DNA from: Chryseobacterium nakagawai
Lineage (GTDB): Bacteria > Bacteroidota > Bacteroidia > Flavobacteriales > Weeksellaceae
DNA length: 64,000 nucleotides
Direction: 5' to 3'
NCBI RefSeq assembly: GCF_900637665.1
Contig: NZ_LR134386.1
Coordinates: 3,216,501 to 3,280,500, forward strand
In this document: piece by piece, positions 42,311 through 50,587 of the stretch
Position numbering within the stretch: the stretch's first letter is position 1
Layout of the letters: every line of letters begins with the position of its first letter
The notes under the pieces: model-generated
Database searches by the model: none
Told to the model about the DNA's origin: nothing
What the model saw: only the letters and a program-made list of their open reading frames with translations
Made by a program: the position numbers and the translations under genes

Positions 42311-42531
42311 TGGTTTTCAAGTTTGGAATAAAAATATAAACTTTCCTTGAATAGTGAAATAATTATCTACAAATAAAAAATAAAGCTCTTATTATCAATG
42401 AATTTAACTTATTATTAACTGTATTTTATTATTATTCTAATTAAATTCAAAATAAAGTTTTTTCAAAAAAATCTTTTTTTAAGAATTATTTTTCATCTCA
42501 ATTCATTGACCAATAGCATATAAAAAGAAAT

Positions 42532-42554
42532 AAGGCACTTCCAAGAAGTGCCTT
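42532..42554 (-). terminator. Terminator of the M20 dipeptidase gene
   Basis: Perfect 9-bp stem AAGGCACTT/AAGTGCCTT with a 5-nt loop, 25 bp past the stop codon. Confidence 0.85.
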
Positions 42555-42579
42555 ATCTGAATATCATAGGGTTCAATAT

Positions 42580-43959
42580 TTATTTTGAATAATTTTCAAA
42601 AAACAATGGAATACTTTCAATTCCTTTATAGAAATTAAATAATCCATAGTGCTCGTTTGGAGAGTGGATCGCATCAGAATCTAATCCGAAGCCCATCAAT
42701 ACTGATTTAGCTCCTAAAACCTTCTCAAACATAGAGGTAATTGGAATACTTCCTCCACTTCTATATGGTAATACTTCTTTACCAAATGCAGTTTCCATAG
42801 CTTTTTTAGCTGCTAAGAACTCTTTGGTATCGCTTTGTAGTACGTAAGGCATTCCTCCGTGATGCGGTGTTACTTTTACCTTTACCGTATCAGGAGCAAT
42901 TTTTTCGAAATATTTTGTAAATTTTTCTGTAATTTCTTCAGGAGTCTGGTAAGGAACCAAACGCATTGAAATTTTAGCAAAAGCTTTGGAAGGAATTACT
43001 GTTTTAGCTCCTTCTCCAGTATATCCACCCCAAATACCATTACAGTCTAAAGTAGGACGAATAGAAGCTCTTTCTAGAGTTGTATATCCTTTCTCTCCTT
43101 CAATATTGCTTAATCCGATTGACTTTTTGAATTCTTCAGGATTATCCTTCAGTTTATTCATTTCTGTTCTGTCTGCATCAGATACAATCTCAACATTATC
43201 GTAGAATCCATCAATTGTAATATGACCATCTTCATCGATAAGATTAGCAATCATTCTTGACAATACATGGATCGGGTTTGGAACTGCTCCACCGTAAAGC
43301 CCTGAGTGCAGGTCTCTGTTTGGTCCCTCCACTTCTACTTCTACATAACTTAACCCTCTCAATCCTGTGGTTACAGTTGGTTGCTCGTTGCTATAGATAT
43401 GTGTATCCGAAATCAAAATACAATCACAAGATAGTTTTTCTTTGTTTTCGTTCACAAAGTCACCTAAACTTACAGATCCTACTTCTTCTTCACCTTCCAG
43501 AATAAATTTAACGTTACAAGGAAGCGTATTTGTTTTCATCATTGCTTCAAATGCTTTCAGGTGCATAAAGAATTGTCCTTTATCATCTGCAGCTCCTCTT
43601 GCGAAGATGGCTCCGTCTGGGTGAAGTTCAGTTTTCTCAATATAAGGTTCGAAAGGTGGTTTTCTCCATAATTCTAGTGGATCTGCCGGCTGTACGTCAT
43701 AATGACCATAAACTAAAACCGTTGGCAAGTTTGCATCTATAATTTTTTCTCCGAAAACGATAGGGTACCCTTTAGTTTCACATATTTCAACATGATCTGC
43801 TCCTGCATTTCTAAGGTATTCTGCGCACACATCCGCACACTTCAATACATCATCTTTATATGCCGGATCTGCAGAAATAGAAGGGATTCTCAATAACTCA
43901 AATAATTCATCCACGAAACGCTGTTTGTTTTCGTTAATGTAATTTAATGTCTCTTGCAT
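42580..43959 (-). CDS. M20-family dipeptidase
   Basis: 459 residues, no signal peptide. Metal-binding residues are visible in LVYGHYDVQPAD (His86, Asp88), RGAADDKGQFFMHL, and LEGEEEVGSVSL with the catalytic Glu. The lid domain holds GLRGLSYVEVEVEGPNRDLHSGLYGG, typical of the CNDP/carnosinase-like branch of M20. It should hydrolyse dipeptides in the cytoplasm. It is a single gene 170 bp from a small lipoprotein gene upstream, with a terminator on each side. Confidence 0.92.
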   Translation of the reverse strand: MQETLNYINENKQRFVDELFELLRIPSISADPAYKDDVLKCADVCAEYLRNAGADHVEICETKGYPIVFGEKIIDANLPTVLVYGHYDVQPADPLELWRKPPFEPYIEKTELHPDGAIFARGAADDKGQFFMHLKAFEAMMKTNTLPCNVKFILEGEEEVGSVSLGDFVNENKEKLSCDCILISDTHIYSNEQPTVTTGLRGLSYVEVEVEGPNRDLHSGLYGGAVPNPIHVLSRMIANLIDEDGHITIDGFYDNVEIVSDADRTEMNKLKDNPEEFKKSIGLSNIEGEKGYTTLERASIRPTLDCNGIWGGYTGEGAKTVIPSKAFAKISMRLVPYQTPEEITEKFTKYFEKIAPDTVKVKVTPHHGGMPYVLQSDTKEFLAAKKAMETAFGKEVLPYRSGGSIPITSMFEKVLGAKSVLMGFGLDSDAIHSPNEHYGLFNFYKGIESIPLFFENYSK

Positions 43960-44080
43960 TGTAAAATTTTATTTTGTTAAAATTAAAAAAAATGCACCGC
44001 TGGACCAAGTAAAAACACAGGATTTTCTAAAGAAAAAGATTATTTCCTGATGATTGCTCCACCAGTCATTTTTAAAAATA

Positions 44081-44111
44081 AAAAATGCCCTGTTTGGGAC
44101 AGAGCATTTTT
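44081..44111 (-). terminator. Terminator of the 91-residue lipoprotein gene
   Basis: 13-bp stem with one G-U pair (44081-44093 with 44099-44111) and a 5-nt loop, 18 bp past the stop. Confidence 0.85.
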
Positions 44112-44129
44112 ATATTGTATACTAATTAA

Positions 44130-44405
44130 TTAGTGTCCAGCTTTTGGAGCCTCTTCTTTTGTTTCAGCAGGCTTTGTAGCAGCAGTACTATCTGTTTTAG
44201 GGGCTGCAGCTTCAGGCTTTGCAGTTTCTTCTTTGTGTTCAGCAGCAGCCTCATGTGTACCATGAGCTTCTCCACCCTGTGCATCATCAGAATATCTTTC
44301 TACTCCTTCTTCAAGCTTTAAAGTACCTTTATTTCCACCAGCCGATACTTTTTTACAGCTTACAGCTACTGTTGCAATGGCTAAACATATAACTAATTTT
44401 TTCAT
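44130..44405 (-). CDS. Small Ala/Glu/Lys-rich lipoprotein
   Basis: 91 residues. The signal peptide ends in TVAVSC (Cys17). The mature part has no globular core: after GNKGTLKLEEGVERYSDDAQGGEAHGTHEA it is almost only Ala, Glu, Lys, Thr and Pro (AEHKEETAKPEAAAPKTDS...), so it is probably an extended, disordered, envelope-anchored tether. Low complexity prevents family assignment. It is a single gene ending in a clear terminator. Confidence 0.75.
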   Translation of the reverse strand: MKKLVICLAIATVAVSCKKVSAGGNKGTLKLEEGVERYSDDAQGGEAHGTHEAAAEHKEETAKPEAAAPKTDSTAATKPAETKEEAPKAGH

Positions 44406-44541
44406 ATGTAAAATTTATTTTTTTAATGTCATATGGAACCGCACTATTTCATTCTATTTGAATATCTAAACAGTGAGCGATTTCATGCTCTAATTTTTAA
44501 TTGCCCAAAATTAAGAAATCCTGTTTCTTTTGGCAACATTT

Positions 44542-45699
44542 TTACACTGATTTTAAAATAATTTTCCCTTTTTTTGATTGTGTAAAAATAAGGTAATCAT
44601 TTCCACCATCTTTCAGCCCATATTTCTTTTTGATTTCATCAGGTTTTAACGGGTAGTTTTTTGAAATGATATTATATTGACCTTTCTTTTTAATCTTTTT
44701 AGAATCAATAGCTTCCATTTCAAAAACTCTTCCAGGAAAATCTAAAACCCTTTCAGGAGATGTATAAATATGAGTATTGGGATGCAGTTTTTTAATCTCA
44801 AATTTTTCAGTAATTAAATTAAAAATTCCAGCTTTTAAAATGGTATTATTAGGAATATAAATGAATTTTTCAGGTTCAGAATACTCCGATTGGGCAATTT
44901 CTTCTGCCCCAAACATGAAACTAAAAGCAGATTCTTCACTTTCAAGATTCATACAGTTGCAAATAATCTCATTTTTATTTTCCTCAGATAAGAAAACCAC
45001 CACCTCTTTTACGTCATTTTTAAGTGCGATAATATCAATCCTGAAGATATTGGGCAAAACAGAGACAAGATACTTCAGATCAATTAATGGAGATAATTTA
45101 ATTATTACCTGATCTGATATTGACAATAATTTTTTCTGAATTTCAAGAATATTTGGGGAAAGATCCTCCAAGAGAAATACTTTATTTTTATTTTGATCTC
45201 TTCGGGCCGGATCCAGATAAATTGTGTCAAATCTTTCCTGATTTTCGTTCAAAAAATCTTCCAGTTCCCGATTGATAAACCTAGCTTTCTTTCCAAGAGC
45301 AGTCCAATTGTGTTCAACGATCTTTAAAAGCTCTGTATTTTGCTCTATTAAAGTAATATCTTCAAAGTTTTGAGATAGATAATAAGCATCTATTCCAAAA
45401 CCGCTGGTTAAATCAATAAATTTTTTGCCTTTTAAAATCTTGGATTTATAAAGAGCGGTCTTTTCAGAGGATGACTGCTCCATATTAAGTTGTGGAGGGA
45501 AGATAATACCCTCTTTCAATAGGAATGGAAACTTTTTTTCTGCTATTTGTTTCCCTTTGATTTGCTGAACAATCTCCTGCATAGAAACCTCCGGAAACGG
45601 AGATTTTTTCAATAACAATGAGTGCAGATCTGTTTTTAGATTTGCATTGATATAGTTTTGAACGTCCTGTTTTAATATTATATTTCCCACAGATCTCAC
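44542..45699 (-). CDS. Class I SAM-dependent methyltransferase, THUMP-like
   Basis: 385 residues if the GTG at 45697-45699 is used. The SAM-binding loop is FIDLTSGFGIDAYYLS; the acidic second strand is TLIEQN; the catalytic-loop motif IYLDPARRD resembles the family of trimethylguanosine-synthase-like and RNA methyltransferases with a THUMP-like domain. Substrate is probably nucleic acid, but this is inference. No ATG is available before residue 40. The first six codons lie inside the left inverted repeat of the neighbouring GxxExxY cassette, so the original start may have been lost and replaced. The start codon is therefore uncertain. Confidence 0.8.
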   Translation of the reverse strand: MRSVGNIILKQDVQNYINANLKTDLHSLLLKKSPFPEVSMQEIVQQIKGKQIAEKKFPFLLKEGIIFPPQLNMEQSSSEKTALYKSKILKGKKFIDLTSGFGIDAYYLSQNFEDITLIEQNTELLKIVEHNWTALGKKARFINRELEDFLNENQERFDTIYLDPARRDQNKNKVFLLEDLSPNILEIQKKLLSISDQVIIKLSPLIDLKYLVSVLPNIFRIDIIALKNDVKEVVVFLSEENKNEIICNCMNLESEESAFSFMFGAEEIAQSEYSEPEKFIYIPNNTILKAGIFNLITEKFEIKKLHPNTHIYTSPERVLDFPGRVFEMEAIDSKKIKKKGQYNIISKNYPLKPDEIKKKYGLKDGGNDYLIFTQSKKGKIILKSV

Positions 45700-45713
45700 A
45701 AATTACACTGATT
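45681..45713 (+). repeat. Left terminal inverted repeat of the GxxExxY cassette
   Basis: Starts TATTTCCCACAGATCTCACA and ends ACACTGATT. It contains the presumed GTG start codons of the methyltransferase (45688-45690 or 45697-45699). Confidence 0.65.
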
Positions 45714-45723
45714 CTTTTTGACT

Positions 45724-46107
45724 TTAGTTAATATTTCCGTTTATTTTTCGAATAATATTTTTATCAATATAATCTGTATTAAAATTGACTAAGATTCCTA
45801 ATTTAAGATTAGTCAATTTTAAATAAGTTAGCAGTTGTTTGTGATGAACACTAGCTATTTCTGGGATTGATTTTATTTCGATAATTACCTTATCTTCTAC
45901 GATTATATCTGCTATAAAACTTGAGTCAATAATTATATCTTTAAATTTTATTGGAATAGAAACTTGTGTTTTAACACTTAAGCCATTATTTTCAAGTTCA
46001 TAAGCCAAAACTTTTTCATAAACTTTCTCCAACAGACCGGGTCCCAATTCATTATATACAGAAAAAATAGATTTTCTGATATAAAAACTAATCTCATTTT
46101 CATTCAT
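45724..46107 (-). CDS. GxxExxY family protein
   Basis: 127 residues, cytoplasmic. The family motif GPGLLEKVYEKVLAYEL is at residues 22-38, followed by the conserved strand-rich core IIDSSFIADIIVEDKVIIEIKSI (Asp...Glu-x-Lys, PD-(D/E)xK nuclease-like order) and a KQLLTYLKLTNLKLGILVNF helix-strand. GxxExxY proteins are found scattered in Bacteroidetes and other phyla, usually without conserved neighbours and often between short repeats; function unknown. Here it sits in a cassette bounded by 33-bp inverted repeats between mutA and a methyltransferase gene, on the same strand as both. Confidence 0.85.
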   Translation of the reverse strand: MNENEISFYIRKSIFSVYNELGPGLLEKVYEKVLAYELENNGLSVKTQVSIPIKFKDIIIDSSFIADIIVEDKVIIEIKSIPEIASVHHKQLLTYLKLTNLKLGILVNFNTDYIDKNIIRKINGNIN

Positions 46108-46144
46108 TTGTATTATGTTTAAATTTCACAGTTTTTATCTGTAA

Positions 46145-46177
46145 AATCTGTGTTATCTGAGAAATCTGTGGGAAATA
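46145..46177 (-). repeat. Right terminal inverted repeat of the GxxExxY cassette
   Basis: Reverse complement of the left repeat at 28 of 33 positions. It lies between the GxxExxY start and the mutA stop codon at 46186. Confidence 0.65.
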
Positions 46178-46185
46178 TCTAAGTG

Positions 46186-47349
46186 TTATTCAAACATTCC
46201 TGCCCAACGAACGGCTTTTATTTCTTTTTCGTTATATAGATCATTAATTGACTTTTTAACGTCTAATTTTGGATACAAATTAACTCCGATCAGCTTTATT
46301 TTCCCCTCTTCGATCCATTGTTGTTCTTCAATAGCGTGGTCATAAATCTTCTTCTGAACTACGCCCTGCTTTAAAAGCTCAAGATAGCCTCCTGCTTCTT
46401 CCATTTCAACAAATAAAGCCCATGACTTGTCTGCAATCTGTTGAGTGATATCTTCAACATAATAGCTTCCGTTAGCAGCATCTTCAAATACATTGATGAT
46501 ACTTTCATACGCCAATACAATCTGTTGTTTGAAAGAGATCTCTTCAGAGTTATCCGTATTTCTGTCAACAAGATAATTGTTTGTAAAAACAGCGTCTGCT
46601 CCGCCAATCATTGCTGAAGCAAGCTCCAATGTAGAGCGGATCAGATTGTTTTCATTATCAGAAACAGCCTTATTTCTAAGAGAGGTCTCAGCAAAAATAT
46701 AAGGAACTTCATCCAATCCATATTCTTTGGAAAACTGGTTAAAAACCATTTTAAAGGCTCTTAATTTTGCCATTTCGAAGAAATAATTCCCTCCTACAGC
46801 AATTTTGAAGATTAATTGGTTGAGAATTTCAGCTCCATATACTTCTACCAGTTCTTTTGTTTTGGCTAAAGCAATCCCTAATTGTTGATAGATGGCTGCT
46901 CCTGCATTCTGATGCAATGAAATATCTACACAAATGCTTCTCTTGAAACCTTTTGCTAATAATTCTTTTGTCAGCTGATCGTCAATGGTTGCATTTTTTT
47001 CATTAAAAACATCAATCAATGAAAAATATTGATCCTCTTCCTCTGGGCTAATGTGCCCTGCAAGATCTTTATTGTTAACAAATATGGTCTTCTCATCCAA
47101 ATGTTCCACATTCTGATCAAGTAGAAATGCAAATACTTCTTCTTCCAGACTTTCATGATATCTGGCTACCAAATGGGTACTTTCTTCAACTTTTGGTAAG
47201 TTTACCAAAGGCTTTTTAACCTGTGTATAAAAAGGTCTTACTTCTATTCCTTCCAGATTTTCCTTTTCCAGAATAGGATAAATATCCTCTGTTTTAAGTT
47301 GTTTCTTTACTAAATTTTCCCAGTTTGGAAGTGTAGCTGTATTTGACAT
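46186..47349 (-). CDS. mutA: Methylmalonyl-CoA mutase small subunit
   Basis: 387 residues containing only the TIM-barrel part (SICVDISLHQNAGAAIYQQLGIALAKTKELVE, IFKIAVGGNYFFEMAKLRAFKMVFNQF, YIFAETSLRNKAVSD, ASAMIGGADAVFTNNYLVD). The catalytic tyrosine and substrate residues and the B12-binding domain of the large subunit are absent, as expected for the non-catalytic small subunit. It should dimerise with MutB, which converts methylmalonyl-CoA and succinyl-CoA. mutB is not adjacent: the GxxExxY cassette and a methyltransferase gene follow. It forms a unit with ftsB-like and udk genes upstream. Confidence 0.88.
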   Translation of the reverse strand: MSNTATLPNWENLVKKQLKTEDIYPILEKENLEGIEVRPFYTQVKKPLVNLPKVEESTHLVARYHESLEEEVFAFLLDQNVEHLDEKTIFVNNKDLAGHISPEEEDQYFSLIDVFNEKNATIDDQLTKELLAKGFKRSICVDISLHQNAGAAIYQQLGIALAKTKELVEVYGAEILNQLIFKIAVGGNYFFEMAKLRAFKMVFNQFSKEYGLDEVPYIFAETSLRNKAVSDNENNLIRSTLELASAMIGGADAVFTNNYLVDRNTDNSEEISFKQQIVLAYESIINVFEDAANGSYYVEDITQQIADKSWALFVEMEEAGGYLELLKQGVVQKKIYDHAIEEQQWIEEGKIKLIGVNLYPKLDVKKSINDLYNEKEIKAVRWAGMFE

Positions 47350-47459
47350 TAGTTTTGTTTAAATTGTGAATCGTCAATGATTAATTTTGCTCCGCCAGTG
47401 AATGGTGCCCATCAAACAATCCTAATTGGCCATTCACTATTGACACTTTTACCATTCTT

Positions 47460-47816
47460 TTATTTCTTAGCGACTTTTGTACTGTCAACCACCAAAATGA
47501 AAATTTCTTCATTCGGTTTCTTCATAAAATAATTTTCTCTTGCGTATTTCTCTTTTTCTGATTTGTTGTTCATCAGTTTTTTATAAAAAGCATCATTCTT
47601 TTCGTATTCTTTTTTGTAATAGTCGAGTTGCTCTTCATATTTATGAATCTCCCCATTCAGTTCATTAATTACGAGAAATGAGGTTTTGTCGAAGAAAATC
47701 ATCCATACCAAAAACAGACAGATCGTAATGGTATACTTATTCAACACATATTTTTGGATAAGTTTGAATGTTTCAGATTTCGGCTGAATGTCTTTGATAA
47801 GATTATTTTCTTCCAT
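47460..47816 (-). CDS. FtsB/DivIC-like septum formation initiator
   Basis: 118 residues. One membrane segment (YTITICLFLVWMIFF, residues 29-43) and a coiled coil (NGEIHKYEEQLDYYKKEYEKNDAFYKKLMNNKSEKEKYARENYFMKKPNEEIFIL), where the final ENYFMKKPNEEIF turn is the DivIC/FtsB signature. It would act in the divisome with FtsL and FtsQ. It starts 5 bp after udk and is followed by mutA, an order found in other Flavobacteriia. Confidence 0.88.
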   Translation of the reverse strand: MEENNLIKDIQPKSETFKLIQKYVLNKYTITICLFLVWMIFFDKTSFLVINELNGEIHKYEEQLDYYKKEYEKNDAFYKKLMNNKSEKEKYARENYFMKKPNEEIFILVVDSTKVAKK

Positions 47817-47821
47817 TTTTT

Positions 47822-48436
47822 TTAATGTTTTTTCAACGAGTTCTTAATAACGGTAGTTAAAAAATCAATTGCTACGGAATTCTGCTTCATATTTGGGATA
47901 ATAAGATCGGCATCATTTTTAGATGGCTCTATGAATTCCTGGTGCATTGGTTTTAAAGTGGTCTGATAGCGGTGTAATACTTCGCTCAAATCTCTTCCTC
48001 TTTCCTGAGTATCTCTCCTGATCCTCCTGATCAGCCTTTCATCAGAATCTGCATGAACAAAAACCTTCAGGTCAAATTCTTTGAGTAATTCTTTGTTGGT
48101 AAGAACCAAAATTCCTTCTACTACCAATACATTCTTAGGTTCTACAGTTACGTGATCTCCTGTTCTGGAATGCGTTACAAAGCTATAAATTGGCTGTTCT
48201 ATCGGCTCGTTATTTTTTAAAGCTTTTACGTGTTTTATCAATAGTTCAAAATCTATTGACTTCGGATGGTCATAATTTAGAGCCTCTCTTTCTGTCAATG
48301 TAAGACCTTGGTTGTCGTGATAATAATTATCCTGAGAAAGGATATTCATTCCTTCGATATCAAGCTGTTGAAGTATCTTATCAACAACTGTAGTTTTGCC
48401 AGATCCTGTTCCACCGGCAATTCCTATTACAAGCAT
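47822..48436 (-). CDS. udk: Uridine kinase
   Basis: 204 residues. Walker A GGTGSGKTT at 8-16, LSQDNYYHD (substrate-binding), YDHPKSIDF, YSFVTHSRT and DERLIRRIRRDTQERGRD lid arginines are all typical. It phosphorylates uridine and cytidine in pyrimidine salvage. It heads the operon udk-ftsB-like-mutA, with a promoter at 48463-48493. Confidence 0.96.
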   Translation of the reverse strand: MLVIGIAGGTGSGKTTVVDKILQQLDIEGMNILSQDNYYHDNQGLTLTEREALNYDHPKSIDFELLIKHVKALKNNEPIEQPIYSFVTHSRTGDHVTVEPKNVLVVEGILVLTNKELLKEFDLKVFVHADSDERLIRRIRRDTQERGRDLSEVLHRYQTTLKPMHQEFIEPSKNDADLIIPNMKQNSVAIDFLTTVIKNSLKKH

Positions 48437-48462
48437 TGTTTTTTGTTTCTTTATAGTTGGTA

Positions 48463-48493
48463 CAAATATACTATTTTAGATAAAATGTAGCAA
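48463..48493 (-). promoter_or_regulatory. Promoter of the udk operon
   Basis: TTG at 48491-48493, a 20-nt spacer and the -7 box TATATTTG (48463-48470), 27 bp upstream of the udk ATG. It matches the Bacteroidetes consensus. Confidence 0.7.
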
Positions 48494-48612
48494 TGTAAGA
48501 GTATTGAGAAATTAAAAGATTAGAACGTTTAAAAATTACAAGTTTTTTATGAAGCTCTTCCCTTTTATCATTTATAATTGTTGCAGGTCTTTCAGCTCAT
48601 GATTTAATAAAA

Positions 48613-48639
48613 AAAACCGACAAGTTATTTGTCGGTTTT
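48613..48639 (-). terminator. Terminator of the clpS gene
   Basis: Perfect 11-bp stem AAAACCGACAA/TTGTCGGTTTT and a 5-nt loop, 5 bp past the clpS stop, with a T-run on each side. Confidence 0.88.
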
Positions 48640-48643
48640 TATT

Positions 48644-48949
48644 TTATACGATTTCACTTGTTAATTCGCGTGAAAGTAATTTTTCGTGCATAGGCTTCAA
48701 AAGATCCAATGAGCCTGTTTTTACAGTACATTTGCCCTTATAATGGACAAGAATTGTACATTGCTCTGCCTGTTCTAACGTATGTTTGCATATTTCAATC
48801 AGGCTGTCGATTACATAATCAAAAGTGTGAACATCATCGTTATGCAATACTAATTTGTAGACATCATCCGTATCATCCAGTACAAGAACTTCTTCTTCAT
48901 ACTGGCGTTTCGGATCTTCATAATCCTTTATCGTATTATAAAAATTCAT
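48644..48949 (-). CDS. clpS: ATP-dependent Clp protease adaptor ClpS
   Basis: 101 residues. YKLVLHNDDVHTFDYVIDSL is the ClpS core with the two acidic residues that bind N-end-rule substrates (NDD), followed by KHTLEQAEQCTILVHYKGKCTVKTG. It delivers substrates with destabilising N-terminal residues to ClpAP or ClpCP. It follows the CNNM-type gene by 11 bp and ends in a strong terminator. Confidence 0.9.
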   Translation of the reverse strand: MNFYNTIKDYEDPKRQYEEEVLVLDDTDDVYKLVLHNDDVHTFDYVIDSLIEICKHTLEQAEQCTILVHYKGKCTVKTGSLDLLKPMHEKLLSRELTSEIV

Positions 48950-48960
48950 TCTTAGTTATT

Positions 48961-50319
48961 TTAAACTTCACCAATCTTTTCTGCTAAACTATCAATAGCA
49001 TTAGGTTCCTGATATATCAATTCAACAAGTTCTACACTCTTATTATTCATTTTCAGGATTTTGAAGTGATAATCATCTAAATTGAACTCCTGATTTTCTT
49101 CAGGAATTTCTTCCAGTTCATAAAGAATAAACCCGGCCAGCGAGTTGTATTCACTTTCTTCTGAAAGAGGGAGTTTCTTAGGCAAAAATTCATTGATCTC
49201 TTCCAAAGGCTGAGTAGCTTGTACCCAATAGGTATTATCCGCTATTTTATCAACAATCTTTTCTTCGTCATCTTCTTCATCCTGGATTTCTCCCACAAGC
49301 TCTTCTAGAATATCTTCCAGAGTAATAATTCCTTCAGTTCCACCAAATTCGTCAATAACGACGGCAATGTGTTGTTTTTTCAATTGGAAAGTTTTCAATA
49401 AGTCTGAAACTTTCTTACTTCCTACTACGAAAAAGGCATCACGCATTAAATCTTTAAGGTCCTCATGATCCAGATCTCCTTTTCTTTTAACAAATTCTCT
49501 TATAATTTCCTTGGTATAGAAAATTCCGATTACATTGTCTATAGAATCAATATATACAGGGATACGTGAATACCCACTATCCATAATCTTATTGATGATA
49601 TCGTTCACATCTTCTTCAAAATCGATGGAAGTAATATTCTGTCTTGGAACCATGATTTGTTTCGCAGAGTGATCTGTAAAATCAAAGGCATTTTTAATGA
49701 TCTCATAGTTCTCCTCTTCAATTTCACCACTGTCTGCACTTTGCTTTACCAAAAGCTGAAGTTCTTCTGTGGAGTGGATTTCCTGTTCCGAAGCCGGGTG
49801 AATTTTGATTAGTCTTAAGAAACCGTTTGACATAAGATTCATTAACCAGATAAATGGCTTGAAAATAGTATAAAAAACTCTCAGTGGCACTGCTGTTGCC
49901 ATAGTAGTTGCTTCTGATTTCCTGATGGCTATCGATTTAGGAATAAGTTCACCAAATACAATATGCATAACAGTAATCAGTACAAAACTGGTCGCTACCG
50001 AAATAGTAGTTATTGTTGTCTGAGTTAAATTAACGTTCAAAGACGTAAAAATATTTTCAAAAATATGATGCAGTGCGCTTTCTCCTACCCATCCAAGGGC
50101 AAGCGATGCCAATGTAATACCTAATTGTGTAGCGGAAAGATATTCATCAAGATGTTTGATGATATGTTCTGCCTGTTTAGCCATAGAATCACCTTCTGCG
50201 GCTTTTATTTGGATTTGTGAGTAACGAACTTTAACAATTGAAAATTCTGCGGCTACGAAGAAGCCATTTAGTAAAACAAGAAATAAGGCCAGCAAAAGCC
50301 TGACTATGTCCGAGTCCAT
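48961..50319 (-). CDS. CNNM/CorC-type membrane protein (hemolysin family)
   Basis: 452 residues. The N-terminal DUF21/CNNM domain has four membrane segments (LLLALFLVLLNGFFVAAEFSIVKVR, ITLASLALGWVGESAL, VLITVMHIVFGELIPKSIAI). Two CBS repeats follow (MVPRQNITSIDFEEDVNDII; SKKVSDLLKTFQLKKQHIAVVIDEFGGTEGIITLEDILEELVGEI), then a CorC/HlyC domain (WVQATQPLEEINEFL). Members are implicated in Mg2+/Co2+ handling; hemolysin is a historical name. It is the first gene of a unit with clpS. A -7 box TATCTTTG is at 50348-50355. Confidence 0.9.
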   Translation of the reverse strand: MDSDIVRLLLALFLVLLNGFFVAAEFSIVKVRYSQIQIKAAEGDSMAKQAEHIIKHLDEYLSATQLGITLASLALGWVGESALHHIFENIFTSLNVNLTQTTITTISVATSFVLITVMHIVFGELIPKSIAIRKSEATTMATAVPLRVFYTIFKPFIWLMNLMSNGFLRLIKIHPASEQEIHSTEELQLLVKQSADSGEIEEENYEIIKNAFDFTDHSAKQIMVPRQNITSIDFEEDVNDIINKIMDSGYSRIPVYIDSIDNVIGIFYTKEIIREFVKRKGDLDHEDLKDLMRDAFFVVGSKKVSDLLKTFQLKKQHIAVVIDEFGGTEGIITLEDILEELVGEIQDEEDDEEKIVDKIADNTYWVQATQPLEEINEFLPKKLPLSEESEYNSLAGFILYELEEIPEENQEFNLDDYHFKILKMNNKSVELVELIYQEPNAIDSLAEKIGEV

Positions 50320-50539
50320 TTAGAAGTTGTATAAATTTTATTAGGTACAAAGATATGCAAAATAAAAATAACCTGAATCCAGGATAGATTATTTCAATAA
50401 GGGAATTTTTGAAAGAAAATTTAACTTCTTAAAACCTATCTATTTCGGAACAAAAAAAATAATTGGACACACTTTACATTTTCATATAAAGGAATCAATT
50501 TTGGATACTTAATTGCTTTTTTCAATCTTTAGAAATAAA

Positions 50540-50565
50540 AAAAGCATCGATTAATCGATGCTTTT
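50540..50565 (-). terminator. Terminator of the ATP synthase operon
   Basis: A 26-bp perfect palindrome (AAAAGCATCGATTAATCGATGCTTTT) 23 bp past the atpG stop, A-rich on the plus side. It ends the minus-strand atp operon. Confidence 0.9.
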
Positions 50566-50587
50566 GATAGTATGTTAAAATAATTCT

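Larger units (their letters stand above)
45681..46177. mobile_element. GxxExxY cassette with 33-bp terminal inverted repeats
   Basis: The left repeat is 45681-45713 and the right 46145-46177; they are inverted copies identical at 28 of 33 positions, with the outer 14 identical (TATTTCCCACAGAT). The interior holds a single GxxExxY gene. The cassette ends 9 bp from the mutA stop and overlaps the methyltransferase start. No transposase is encoded, so it would be a passenger or a cassette moved by another enzyme. An extra degenerate half-repeat (TTCACAG... at 46124) extends the right end. Confidence 0.6.
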
